Below are positions 16,526 to 24,068 of a DNA stretch of 64,000 nucleotides, in pieces. Origin of the DNA: Candidatus Soleaferrea massiliensis AP7 (GTDB lineage Bacteria; Bacillota; Clostridia; Oscillospirales; Ruminococcaceae). Where the stretch lies: assembly GCF_000820765.1 (NCBI RefSeq), contig NZ_CCYH01000029.1, positions 186,001 to 250,000 on the forward strand, read 5' to 3'. The translations under genes were made by a program, and so were the position numbers. Within the stretch, counting starts at the first letter, position 1; the number at the start of each line of letters is the position of its first letter. The notes below the pieces were generated by a model that was not told where the DNA came from, made no database searches, and saw only the letters and a program-made list of their open reading frames with translations.

Positions 16526-18640
16526 TCAGTTCCTCCCTGTATTGATCCTGAAATTGTCGAGATAATCCCGGTATAGCTGATAAGTATTGGAAGCGTTCAG
16601 GTTTTTTGCCATAGCACGATATCCCGCCTCGTAGTCAGTGACAATGAAGACTGTTTGAATTTCAGGTTGGGCATTCACTTTTGCTTGAAAATCCGGAAAG
16701 GCAGATTCTTCTGTGAGTATGGCAAGTTTATTCTCGGGCAGAACGAGCATGGCAGGAATCTCATCCCCGTCCTGTTCAGGACAGGGCCCATACGATCCGG
16801 CTTTCATCCAAAGGGTGGGCAGCATTTCCTTGAACTGCCTGCCAAGCGCAACGGAGGTTTTATCAAGAAAACCAAGTTTGAAATAAGCCACATTTGATTT
16901 GAACCCGTCTGCCATAGAAATATCGCTGCCGAGATAATTCCCCTTGAGTGGATTGCCATTAACGTCATGCCCTTCAATACTACAGACGGTGCGCGGCCAG
17001 GTGACATAGCGTGCGATGCCCAGCTTCTCCCATTCCGGGTCACCAGGATGATAACCTTGCTTGGTGAGAGATTTCGCTTCGTCGACTGATACTTCATTAT
17101 TGGTGACCATAATACAGCGACGATGACCGCCGTCTTCTGCGTTGAGGAGGTTGACCGCATGTTGTGTAGTGCCTGAGCCTGCGAAGAAATCGATGATTAA
17201 TGCATTGGGTTTGTTAGCAACAAAAAAACGCAATGTATCCTTTACAGCATAGAGTGATTTCGGAAATGAAAAGCGTCTATCATGAAAAAAACCATTTAAG
17301 AGCATAGTTCCATATTCACTCGCTGAATGAGATTTTTTATGCCATATTGTTAACGGTCTAATGTCTTTATCTAAAGACGATTTTAATTCAATAATGTATG
17401 CTCCATCTTCGTCTTGACCAACAATATCATACATACCATTGTTAAAATTATTTTCTTGACTTTCGGATAAATAATAACCCGTGCGTCCTTTTCCATTCCA
17501 TTTTCCAAAGCTCAAAAAATGTTGACGTTGCTTTGCCATTAATGTTTCAGGTTGTAAATTCCACGTTAATTCTGTACCATTTGAGCCGATTGGCCACATA
17601 GCTACTGTTCCTTCTGGAGGTTCATATGTATTTCTATCTTCTTCAATATTGGGTACAGGCCCAGGTCCCAAAAATTCCCCTGTATCTTTTTTGAATATAA
17701 GAGGATAAAAGAGATTGGGTCTGTCTGTTCTCTTGCCATGATTGCTTGCCTGTCTAAGCAATGCCCTCAACCTCACAGATCGGTCTTTTTGTTCTACATT
17801 ATCATCTTTAATAGCATCACGAAGCATATCTGAACCATTAGATATAATATATGCATTTCCGACATAGATAAAGAATATATATTCTTCACACCTTGAAAAC
17901 TCATTATCTCTTCTATTTCCTTTAGGATTAATAACTGAAGAAATCATCTGCAACCTCGCCTCTGGAAACATTTCTTCCAGCAAGCACCCCAAATGCAGAT
18001 ATTCTTTTTCATCAATGGTAACAATTAGCACCGAATCCTTCGAATTCAAGAGTTTCTTTGCTATCCTCAACCGCTTTTGCATCATAGACAACCATTTGCT
18101 GTGCCTATATGCATCGTTGTTGTCTACATAATCATTATTGTATTTCCAATCCTTTGCGCCAGTGTTATAAGGCGGATCGATATAGATACAGTCTACCTTT
18201 CCGGCATAGAGGTATTCCAGCAGCTGGAGGGCATGATAATTATCTGCCTCAATCAGCGTATGCCACAATTCGCTATCAGGGGCATTACATATGGTATCGA
18301 CAGGCCTGAGGCAGGGATAGATTGCTTCTCCAAACTCCGCCACAGCTACCAGGTCCGTCAGCGGAATCTTTACTTCATCTTTACTGCCTTTTGGCATGCA
18401 GATTACTGTGTCCTCCTCGATTTTTAGAACGACATAGTTTTCACTCACCTTGCCGGTCTTACGTGCAACAGTGCTTCCCTGTTTGATTGGGATATCATAT
18501 AGTGGCGTGCATTCCGGCAGGTGCTCTTCGAACACCAAGCCAAACTTTTTCTGTTTATTCATCCGGTCCACTTCTGCCTGAATGCGAGCTTGTAACTCCG
18601 GATTGTCTATTTGATTAATTAAATCATTGATTGCCGCCAT
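16526..18640 (-). CDS. mod: Type III DNA methyltransferase (Mod)
   Basis: A 704-residue N6-adenine (beta-class) methyltransferase. The catalytic motif DPPYNTG is at residues 155-161, followed by the target recognition region (roughly 250-440) and the AdoMet-binding motif DFFAGSGTTQHAV near residue 477, in the order expected for beta-class enzymes. It modifies one strand of an unpalindromic site and forms the Mod2Res complex with the adjacent Res subunit. The middle third is more AT-rich than the ends, as expected for an exchanged specificity region. With res disrupted, Mod could still methylate host DNA and act as an orphan epigenetic regulator. Confidence 0.93.
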   Translation of the reverse strand: MAAINDLINQIDNPELQARIQAEVDRMNKQKKFGLVFEEHLPECTPLYDIPIKQGSTVARKTGKVSENYVVLKIEEDTVICMPKGSKDEVKIPLTDLVAVAEFGEAIYPCLRPVDTICNAPDSELWHTLIEADNYHALQLLEYLYAGKVDCIYIDPPYNTGAKDWKYNNDYVDNNDAYRHSKWLSMMQKRLRIAKKLLNSKDSVLIVTIDEKEYLHLGCLLEEMFPEARLQMISSVINPKGNRRDNEFSRCEEYIFFIYVGNAYIISNGSDMLRDAIKDDNVEQKDRSVRLRALLRQASNHGKRTDRPNLFYPLIFKKDTGEFLGPGPVPNIEEDRNTYEPPEGTVAMWPIGSNGTELTWNLQPETLMAKQRQHFLSFGKWNGKGRTGYYLSESQENNFNNGMYDIVGQDEDGAYIIELKSSLDKDIRPLTIWHKKSHSASEYGTMLLNGFFHDRRFSFPKSLYAVKDTLRFFVANKPNALIIDFFAGSGTTQHAVNLLNAEDGGHRRCIMVTNNEVSVDEAKSLTKQGYHPGDPEWEKLGIARYVTWPRTVCSIEGHDVNGNPLKGNYLGSDISMADGFKSNVAYFKLGFLDKTSVALGRQFKEMLPTLWMKAGSYGPCPEQDGDEIPAMLVLPENKLAILTEESAFPDFQAKVNAQPEIQTVFIVTDYEAGYRAMAKNLNASNTYQLYRDYLDNFRINTGRN

Positions 18641-18826
18641 AAAATCACTCCTATTATTGCGCTATAAGCAGTTATATAAAAATTGCACAAACCATTATCT
18701 TATATCAGAACAGCATTGGTTGTGTATCTGGTCAATATTTGTAATAATGAAAGCTTGTCCTGCATGACAACACGATTCTCCCATCACTATGTTTGTAGCA
18801 TGTGAGAAAAGAAAAACGCGATGTTT

Positions 18827-19051
18827 TTACGATTTATTCGAAATATCTTCAACTACATACTCAACAATATCCGAAAGCCCGCAATCCAGCGCCTTGCAGA
18901 TGCGTTCCAGCACACCGTAGTCGATTTTACGGACACGGTCGTGATACATGGCGTTGATGGTCGTCTTGGATACACCTGTCATACGGGACAGTTCCGCCAT
19001 TTTAATGCGCCTTTCACCCAGCAAAGTGGATAATCTACAATGAATAGCCAA
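18827..19051 (-). CDS. Small XRE-type regulator (YozG-like)
   Basis: A 74-residue helix-turn-helix protein: LSTLLGERRIKMAELSRMTG, VSKTTINAMYHDRVRKID, then LERICKALDCGLSDIVEYV. This is the short Cro/CI-type fold of YozG/YozE-like regulators. An ATG at 19066 opens the frame but overlaps the ribosome site itself; the TTG at 19051 follows GGAGGTG with 6 bases between, so I take that as the start. It is upstream of the mod-res pair on the same strand and could act as the controller of the restriction system, by analogy with C proteins, though this is not shown. Confidence 0.78.
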   Translation of the reverse strand: MAIHCRLSTLLGERRIKMAELSRMTGVSKTTINAMYHDRVRKIDYGVLERICKALDCGLSDIVEYVVEDISNKS

Positions 19052-19226
19052 ATTTTGCACCTCCATTTTTCTTAGTATAACATTTTATAAGTCCTTTTGG
19101 CAAGTTAAATGATAAAAAAGGCTCTGTAGGTGATACAAACGCCCTTGACTGTGTTATATCCGTGTGGTAATATAGGCTTAACAAGAAGTTTAATATACCA
19201 CTTATAGAGGCTAAAAGGAGGAGAAT

Positions 19227-19535
19227 ATGTGTCCCATTTTTCCATATCTGGACAATTTATATTTTGGAAACTTGAACCCAAACGAGAACCTACATTCATC
19301 AGATCCTGAATTCAATGAGATTCAAAAACAAGCGTGTGAACTGGAAGATCAAATCGAAAGCAAACTCAATCTTTTAGATAAAGATCTGTTTCACGCCATG
19401 TTGCATACGCGCGGCAGCGCATCCGCAATGGAGGTTCGGGAGGCCTTTGCCGTGGGATACCAAATTGCCACAAACCTATTACTGGAGGCGCTTGGATTTA
19501 GAAAGCAGGATGAGGAAGGCGGCGAAACAAATTGA
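19227..19535 (+). CDS. DUF6809-like small protein
   Basis: A 102-residue acidic protein: PYLDNLYFGNLNPNENLH at the start, then a helical region (ELEDQIESKLNLLDKDLFHA) and AFAVGYQIATNLLLEAL. The layout resembles the DUF6809 family, common in clostridia and often on mobile elements; it has no known activity. AGGAGGAGAAT directly precedes the ATG at 19227. It overlaps the next gene by 4 bases, so the two are coupled. Opposite in direction to the restriction genes. Confidence 0.65.
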   Translation: MCPIFPYLDNLYFGNLNPNENLHSSDPEFNEIQKQACELEDQIESKLNLLDKDLFHAMLHTRGSASAMEVREAFAVGYQIATNLLLEALGFRKQDEEGGETN

Positions 19536-19849
19536 AGCTGGAGGCGTTGCTGAAAGAGAATATTGCAGATTTGCCCATCTCGTTTACGGAGCACTTATAC
19601 GCTGCGTTTTCAGAAGCTCAATCCGATCTCTGTATGCGTAATAAGGAGCGTAATGCAGAATATCAGCGCAAGGAAAAACAGTACAGCCAGGTCTTTGATG
19701 AAATCCGGAACCGGCTTGGTAAAAATCGCAAGCTGATGCTTAAGCTGGAACGCTTGCAAAATGAAATAAGCTCCATGGACTGCGACCTTATCTATCTTCA
19801 GGGGTTTATCGATTGCGTTACGCTGCTCAAATTGATTCAGCTGATCTAG
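19532..19849 (+). CDS. Helical hypothetical protein coupled to DUF6809-like gene
   Basis: A 105-residue protein that is mostly charged helix (RNKERNAEYQRKEKQYSQVF; KNRKLMLKLERLQNEISSM). It starts at a TTG (19532) inside the stop region of the previous gene (TTGA overlap), with AGGCGG upstream, which indicates translational coupling. Its N-terminal and C-terminal segments look like a relative of the preceding protein (LKENIADLPISFTEHLY; DLIYLQGFIDCVTLLKLIQL), so the pair may have arisen by duplication and may form a complex. No function is known. Confidence 0.55.
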   Translation: MKLEALLKENIADLPISFTEHLYAAFSEAQSDLCMRNKERNAEYQRKEKQYSQVFDEIRNRLGKNRKLMLKLERLQNEISSMDCDLIYLQGFIDCVTLLKLIQLI

Positions 19850-19867
19850 GCGGCGCAGGAGGAGAAT

Positions 19868-20632
19868 ATGGAAATTAAAGTGAAACGAATCATCAGTTGG
19901 TCCTGTTTGCTTTGTGAATTATTGCTTTTGCCGGCATGCACTACCAAAGAAACAGCAAGCTCTGGCTCTGAAGAGTTATCCAGAGTGCAATCACTAGATA
20001 GCATACCGGCGGAAGCACCGACAATAACACCTACAGAGCCGGCATCAGAGCTTTTCTCCGCTGTGTATACAGTGGCAAGTTTATCTGGGGAGCCATCAAA
20101 TCCCTCCCAAATCACTGAAAGCTCCTCAGAAGTATCAGAAAATAAAATGAGCTCCTCGCCTGAAAGAGCGGTTTCTTCACCATCCAGTGAAGCGACCGCA
20201 GCACCGCAAACGGCTTCTTATCCCCCAGAGGAAGCGTATCAGTCGGAAACGTCGCCTCCCGAACTTTTTGATACACCGCCGCCGGTACTTTCTGACGCCC
20301 CAAGAGTGGAGGCGATGGGAAGCGCATATCTTTATGATTTATTGTCAGGAGTCAACTCACATAGAAGCAAGTCCTTGAATATGGATGCTGATTTATCAGT
20401 CTCCGCACAGGCGCACGCGGAGGAAATGGCACAGTCGAAAAGCTTGTACCACTCCTGCTCCGGTGTTGAATCTGTTGGGAAAGGTGCCTTTGAGGACGGG
20501 GTAAAAGAGGGCTCCATGCTGACAGTACATTGTTCAGACCTAGCTTCTGAGGAGCTTATACGGATTGGTGCAGGAGCGGCGCGAGATGAAGACGGCTCAA
20601 TTTATGTCTGTATTTTGGGAAAAACTTATTAA
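19868..20632 (+). CDS. CAP/SCP-domain lipoprotein
   Basis: A 254-residue exported lipoprotein. The signal is hydrophobic (WSCLLCELLLLPAC, lipobox Cys near residue 24). A Ser/Pro/Glu-rich linker fills residues 30-145. The C-terminal domain is CAP/SCP-like: LYDLLSGVNSHRSKSLNMDADL, then AQAHAEEMAQSKSLYHSCSG, with the His residues of the CAP site. The final part (DEDGSIYVCILGKTY) fits the last strand. The domain is short for the family (about 105 residues). CAP proteins often bind surface ligands or lipids. AGGAGGAGAAT precedes the ATG. It is probably co-transcribed with the two genes before it; a role in surface display of the element is only a guess. Confidence 0.8.
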   Translation: MEIKVKRIISWSCLLCELLLLPACTTKETASSGSEELSRVQSLDSIPAEAPTITPTEPASELFSAVYTVASLSGEPSNPSQITESSSEVSENKMSSSPERAVSSPSSEATAAPQTASYPPEEAYQSETSPPELFDTPPPVLSDAPRVEAMGSAYLYDLLSGVNSHRSKSLNMDADLSVSAQAHAEEMAQSKSLYHSCSGVESVGKGAFEDGVKEGSMLTVHCSDLASEELIRIGAGAARDEDGSIYVCILGKTY

Positions 20633-20646
20633 CCTAGTGATCGTAT

Positions 20647-20913
20647 GTGATATGGATTATGAAGGGATCAGAAATTTACCGAAATGTCGCTGAAAAGCTA
20701 AGGCTGCTGCGCACTCTCACTGGCGTTTCTCAACAACAGGTTGCCGACTTCATTCATGTAAACCGCTCCACCTACTCCTATTATGAATTAGGAGCAAACA
20801 AGCCGCCGCTGGATGTCCTCTGCGCGTTGGCAGAGTATTTTGATGTCAATCTTGGCTATCTGACAGGGACGGAAGAAATCAGACCTGGACACAAGTTTTA
20901 TACGCTTTTATAA
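20647..20913 (+). CDS. XRE-family regulator
   Basis: An 88-residue (or 84 if the internal ATG at 20659 is used) helix-turn-helix protein: EKLRLLRTLTGVSQQQVADF, NRSTYSYYELGANKPPLDV, then LAEYFDVNLGYLTG. The listed start is a GTG at 20647; the ATG four codons later is as likely, as neither has a strong ribosome site. It is a typical phage or ICE repressor in shape. It is followed by a strong terminator, so it closes the plus-strand gene set. Confidence 0.85.
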   Translation: MIWIMKGSEIYRNVAEKLRLLRTLTGVSQQQVADFIHVNRSTYSYYELGANKPPLDVLCALAEYFDVNLGYLTGTEEIRPGHKFYTLL

Positions 20914-20927
20914 TATGGAATAAACGC

Positions 20928-20977
20928 AAGGAACCCGCCGCGTCACTTGAACACGGCGGGTTCCTTGTACTTTTTTA
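20928..20977 (+). terminator. Intrinsic terminator
   Basis: AAGGAACCCGCCG and CGGCGGGTTCCTT form a strong stem, followed by GTACTTTTTTAA. It ends the plus-strand gene set of the element. Confidence 0.85.
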
Positions 20978-20988
20978 ATCCGAGAATC

Positions 20989-21204
20989 TTATTTCTCCGA
21001 CATGATCTTCATAGTAATCCACTCAGGCTTAGAATCCGAATAACGCATAGTACCATCACGGAGCAGAAATAGTGTCCCTTCGGCAGTACCGTAAGGCCTG
21101 TCCGTTTTTTGCATTTTCGTGTCCACAAACAAATCCGTTCTGATTTGAATGATAGCGTAGATGTCTTTGACGTTGATTTCACTGTTATTGCACGGCAGAA
21201 ACAT
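20989..21204 (-). CDS. Hypothetical protein of element
   Basis: A protein of about 71 residues (MFLPCNNSEINVKDIYAIIQ, ending SKPEWITMKIMSEK). The frame opens with two ATG codons; the second (21204) is 8 bases after AAGGAGGAT, and the first is too close to it, so the second is taken. It has an alternating beta-type pattern and no membrane segment. I do not recognise a family. It is on the minus strand opposite the neighbours, with the long GC-rich inverted-repeat region behind its promoter. Confidence 0.6.
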   Translation of the reverse strand: MFLPCNNSEINVKDIYAIIQIRTDLFVDTKMQKTDRPYGTAEGTLFLLRDGTMRYSDSKPEWITMKIMSEK

Positions 21205-21210
21205 AAACAT

Positions 21211-21772
21211 ATCCTCCTTTCCTAAATTGGAAACGAATCCGCCTTCCGGAGCGACTTTTTCGTCTCAACTATAATATGAAGGACATTGACCGGATTTAGT
21301 AACGCTGAACCGTCGTTTTTCACCCAACGGTCGTTTTCAAAAACGGACCCTCTTTAGAAAGGGGTGAGAGCATATTGAGTAAAAACGGCCGGAGGGCCAA
21401 ATAAACCGCCGGATGCGAATATAGACGGCCGGAGCTCCGATAACCGCCGTTTTTCTCATGGATTCTCTCACAATCGCGGTTGCCGCAGCCTGAAAAATAT
21501 TTTTCCAATCCTGGAGACATATGCCGGTCTGTCATACTCTGGGTATGACAGAAATCCATAAAGAAAACGATCAAGCGGCCTGCACTTGCGCCCAGCGGGG
21601 GCATGGTGCAGACTGTTTTTTGTTTTCTGAGTAGTTTTAGCTGAAACTTTTTAGAGCTTGGCAGGAGAGAAAACAATCATAGCTCAATTCTCCTTTTCTA
21701 TCTGTTTCATAAATCCTTTCAACCTCCTGCATATTTAAGTTGTCAGCAAAATGAAGAAAGGAGTGAAACGCG
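21211..21772. other. Inverted-repeat-rich control region before xis-int
   Basis: A stretch without genes but with many related GC-rich words: ACGGCCGGAG at about 21384 and 21425, ACCGCCG at about 21402 and again in ATAACCGCCGTTTTT. TGTCATAC-TCTG-GGTATGACA near 21531 is a clean hairpin, and CCAACGGTCGTTTTCAAAAACG near 21323 is another inverted repeat. This looks like a conserved regulatory or processing region (promoters, protein binding sites, or possibly an origin of transfer). No single function can be assigned from sequence. Confidence 0.5.
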
Positions 21773-21859
21773 ATGCTGTGTGTTTGCACAGAAAGAAATA
21801 AAAGGAAAGGGGGTTGCACAGATGAGGAAAACAAACAATCAAGCGCCGTACGTCCGTGA
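21773..21859 (+). CDS. Possible leader peptide overlapping xis
   Basis: A 28-codon frame (MLCVCTERNKRKGG...) with a reasonable ribosome site (AAAGGAG, 9 bases before the ATG). It overlaps the start of the xis-like gene in another frame. Its translation would place ribosomes across the xis ribosome site, so it may couple or attenuate xis expression. The overlap may also be chance. Confidence 0.3.
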   Translation: MLCVCTERNKRKGGCTDEENKQSSAVRP

Positions 21860-22049
21860 GGATACGCTGCTTAAAACCGTGGAACAGATGAGCCGCATCA
21901 GCGGTATTGGGGAAAACAAACTGCGCCAGCTGATTGAGGACCGGCAAATTGAGTATGTCGAGAATGGAAACCGAAAGCTGCTGGTGGAAGCCGCGATTTG
22001 GGATTGGTACGAGCGGAATAAAATCCGTGTGAAAAAGGAGGCGGAGTAA
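21822..22049 (+). CDS. xis: Xis-like excisionase / small DNA-binding protein
   Basis: A 75-residue protein with a winged-helix/excisionase pattern: LLKTVEQMSRISGIGENKLRQ, then IEYVENGNRKLLVEAAIWDWYERNKI. This is the MerR/Xis-like fold that binds attachment sites and directs the integrase to excision. The ATG at 21822 follows AAAGGGGGT; the longer frame begins without a site. Its stop overlaps the integrase start by one base (TAATG), the standard coupled xis-int layout. The assignment rests on the fold pattern and position, both of which fit well. Confidence 0.85.
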   Translation: MRKTNNQAPYVREDTLLKTVEQMSRISGIGENKLRQLIEDRQIEYVENGNRKLLVEAAIWDWYERNKIRVKKEAE

Positions 22050-23332
22050 TGTCGGTATCGACGAGACAGGTAAAAAACAAGAGAGATGGAAACGGAGCTT
22101 TGACAGGCAAGGCAGGTGTTGTCTATGATGTCAACGTGAAATACCAGCAGCAGGGCAAATGGAGAACCCATGTGAAGAAAGGCTTTGCCACAAAGAAGGA
22201 GGCTGTCCAGTATGAGGCGGAGATGCGCACGAAGCTGGCAAGCCCATCCTATTCCCCTATTGACATGGCAAAGGGCAAGCAGACGGTTCAGGAGTACATG
22301 GAGACCTGGGTAGAGCAGCACGGCAAGGCCAATCTGCGCCCCAGCACCTTTGACGGCTACAAGAGCTACATCCGCAACCATATCGGGCCCCATATCGGCT
22401 ACGTACAGCTGCGGGCGCTCACACCCGCTATGCTGGATGAGATGTTTCAGAAGATGTTTGACGAGGGACTGTCCCAAAGCTCTGTACGCTACACCCAGCG
22501 CATTCTGAGCGTGGCGCTGGAGGCGGCGAGGAAATACCGCTACATCGACCATAATCCAGCCCGTGATATTCTGACCAAGTTTGGAAAACAAGGAAAAACG
22601 CCTGACCCGTACACCATCCCGCAAATGCAGCAGCTATTTGGCCTGCTCACCGGTACTGAATGGGAGATGATCGTCATGCTGGCGGGCATGTACGGTATGC
22701 GCATGAGCGAGATTCTGGGCCTGAGATGGCGCAATGTGGATTTGGAAAATGGCTGCTTCTTAGTAGTGGAACAGCTTCCCTATAAGCTGCCAACAGGAAC
22801 AACAGAAGTTAGTGAGATGGCTCCCGTGAAAGGAAAGGGAGCCGATGGCTCCGGCGAGCGCACGCTGCCGATTACCGAGGTGGCAAGAGAGTATTTCGAA
22901 AGACAGCTGGAGCTTCAGGAACGTCAACGTAGCCTGGCAAGAAACGGCGGTGGAAGCTATTATGAAAACGACCTGGTCAACGCAAAACCCAACGGCGCTC
23001 CGAACCGCCGGGACAGCGTATCCGCGAATTTTGCCCAGTTGATCCGGCGGCTGAGTTTGCCTCACCTCCGATTCCACGACCTGCGCCATTCGGCGGCAAC
23101 CAACATGCATCAGCTGACCGGAGACTTTTATACCGTGGGCATGATCCTGGGCCACAGCCTAAAGGGTACGGGTCTCCAGCTTGGGATTTCTACCAACTTA
23201 GACGCCGTAACCGCGCAGTATGTGGACGTGAGATTAGAACGCAAGAAATATGTGCTGGACGCTTACCACAACGCACTATTCCCGAAAGCGAATACTGAAA
23301 AAAACGAGGAGAATCGGCAGAACGCCGAATGA
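22049..23332 (+). CDS. int: Tyrosine integrase of the tRNA-Ser element
   Basis: A 427-residue phage/Tn916-type integrase. The N-terminus has the AP2-like arm-binding domain (VNVKYQQQGKWRTHVKKGFA), then the SAM-like core-binding domain (MAKGKQTVQEYMETWVEQHG), then the catalytic domain: Arg I in MYGMRMSEILGLRW (Arg218), the HDLRHSAATN box (His/Arg near residues 343-347), LGHS and the tyrosine in AVTAQYVDV (Tyr391). All catalytic residues are present. It integrates into tRNA-Ser; the right attachment site lies about 350 bases downstream. The region after the gene has TGGYRCCA-type repeats that may be arm sites. The start ATG overlaps xis. Confidence 0.95.
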   Translation: MSVSTRQVKNKRDGNGALTGKAGVVYDVNVKYQQQGKWRTHVKKGFATKKEAVQYEAEMRTKLASPSYSPIDMAKGKQTVQEYMETWVEQHGKANLRPSTFDGYKSYIRNHIGPHIGYVQLRALTPAMLDEMFQKMFDEGLSQSSVRYTQRILSVALEAARKYRYIDHNPARDILTKFGKQGKTPDPYTIPQMQQLFGLLTGTEWEMIVMLAGMYGMRMSEILGLRWRNVDLENGCFLVVEQLPYKLPTGTTEVSEMAPVKGKGADGSGERTLPITEVAREYFERQLELQERQRSLARNGGGSYYENDLVNAKPNGAPNRRDSVSANFAQLIRRLSLPHLRFHDLRHSAATNMHQLTGDFYTVGMILGHSLKGTGLQLGISTNLDAVTAQYVDVRLERKKYVLDAYHNALFPKANTEKNEENRQNAE

Positions 23333-23442
23333 ATACCCCCAGATGGCTTTAGCAATTTACAAACCCTGTTAACACTTCTTATCACCAAAATGTCACCAGA
23401 GAATCTAACCAAAATGCATAGGATGAATGAAGAAAAAAATTG

Positions 23443-23473
23443 TGGTGCCAATGTCACCACAAAATTGGCACCA
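23443..23473. promoter_or_regulatory. Possible integrase arm-type sites
   Basis: TGGTGCCA (23443-23450) and TGGCACCA (23466-23473) lie in inverted order, with GTCACCA copies near them at about 23390 and 23453. The same word, TGGCACCA, is at the other element end (13617-13624). Such short repeats on both ends are what arm-binding integrases need. This is a pattern match only. Confidence 0.4.
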
Positions 23474-23515
23474 TTTCATTGAAACCTCGAAAATCGAATA
23501 GTGAAAGGCAAAGAG

Positions 23516-23550
23516 AAAACCCGCACAAACCTAGTGTTTGTGCGGGTTTT
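23516..23550 (-). terminator. Terminator downstream of tRNA-Ser
   Basis: CCCGCACAAAC and GTTTGTGCGGG form an 11-base stem directly after the CCA end on the minus strand, followed by TTTTC. It serves the tRNA gene. Confidence 0.8.
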
Positions 23551-23639
23551 TGGCGGAAGAGGTGGGATTCGAACCCACGTGCCCTTGCGGACAACCGCAT
23601 TTCGAGTGCGGCTCGTTATGACCACTTCGATACTCTTCC
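23551..23639 (-). tRNA. tRNA-Ser (CGA anticodon)
   Basis: A complete class II tRNA of 89 bases with encoded CCA. The acceptor stem is GGAAGAG with CTCTTCC, discriminator G. The anticodon loop is CTCGAAA on stem CCGCA/TGCGG, so the anticodon is CGA (reads UCG). The long variable arm and the T loop TTCGAAT fit tRNA-Ser. The acceptor stem matches itself but not the fragments at the element's two ends, so this copy was probably brought in by the element. Confidence 0.95.
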
Positions 23640-23795
23640 GTATCATAAATATGCAGTTTTAGGAGATTATCACATTATTTCGAGTGCGGCTCGTTATGAC
23701 CACTTTGATACTTCTCCATGTTGTAAATATTCAGTTTTAGCGGAAGATCACATGATTTTGAGCACAGGCTGTTACAGCCACTTCTACACGCTTCC
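23601..23795. repeat. 78-base imperfect tandem repeat with tRNA-Ser 5' halves
   Basis: Units start at 23601, 23679 and 23757, each 78 bases apart. Each begins with the anticodon-to-5'-end half of a tRNA-Ser on the minus strand, followed (in units 1 and 2) by a similar upstream flank containing CAGTTTTAG and ATCACAT. Unit 1 belongs to the intact gene, unit 2 is a clean fragment, and unit 3 is strongly diverged. Confidence 0.85.
23677..23717 (-). pseudogene. 5' fragment of original host tRNA-Ser
   Basis: The minus strand reads GGAGAAG, then the D arm and the 5' side of the anticodon stem, and stops at the anticodon loop. GGAGAAG pairs perfectly with CTTCTCC of the 3' fragment at 13432-13440. 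The anticodon-loop ATTTCGAG here and at 13480-13487 is the crossover repeat. Confidence 0.85.
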
Positions 23796-24068
23796 AGCTA
23801 TCAAACTATCGCCGATATCTTCCATGCCTTTGTTATGGATCATACTCGTGCAGCGAACATTAATATATTACCACATCTTCCCCCTAAAAGTCAAACTTTT
23901 TTTCATATTTTTCAGAAATTTTTGTTCCTGCAAATACCTCCGGAATAAAGTTGCACTCCAGCTTATATCATAATACTTTTCACTCTTTCCACAAACCGTG
24001 TACTGTCATCAAAAAAGAATTCATTTCATATGATATTTCAGAGAAAATTTTTCTGGGAGGGGTATTCT
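23796..24068. other. Gene-free flank right of the element
   Basis: AT-rich DNA of about 270 bases with T-rich runs near 23890-23925. No gene, clean hairpin or obvious promoter is seen, except that it must hold the promoter for the amidase-like gene at 24069. Confidence 0.4.

Larger units (their letters stand above)
13480..23684. mobile_element. Integrated element of about 10.2 kb in tRNA-Ser
   Basis: Bounded by an 8-base direct repeat ATTTCGAG (13480-13487 and 23677-23684), which is the anticodon loop region of tRNA-Ser. It carries an integrase and a Xis-like gene at its right end, a type III restriction-modification pair, three regulators, a CAP-domain lipoprotein and small unknown genes. 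It also contains a complete tRNA-Ser(CGA) at 23551-23639. No relaxase or transfer genes are present, so it is an integrative genomic island that could be mobilised only by help from elsewhere. An alternative reading, with the 47-base repeat as the full attachment site and the element ending at 23559, leaves the acceptor-stem mismatch unexplained. Confidence 0.85.

Noticed and set aside
23560-23606. 47-base direct repeat as the complete attachment site
   Set aside because: Acceptor-stem pairing shows the true crossover is more likely ATTTCGAG at 13480/23677; the longer identity reflects two tRNA-Ser genes.
23440-23973. Open frame of 177 codons across tRNA-Ser and the tandem repeats
   Set aside because: It is read through the tRNA antisense strand and repeats (the repeated SSAARYDHFDT segment is the tRNA).
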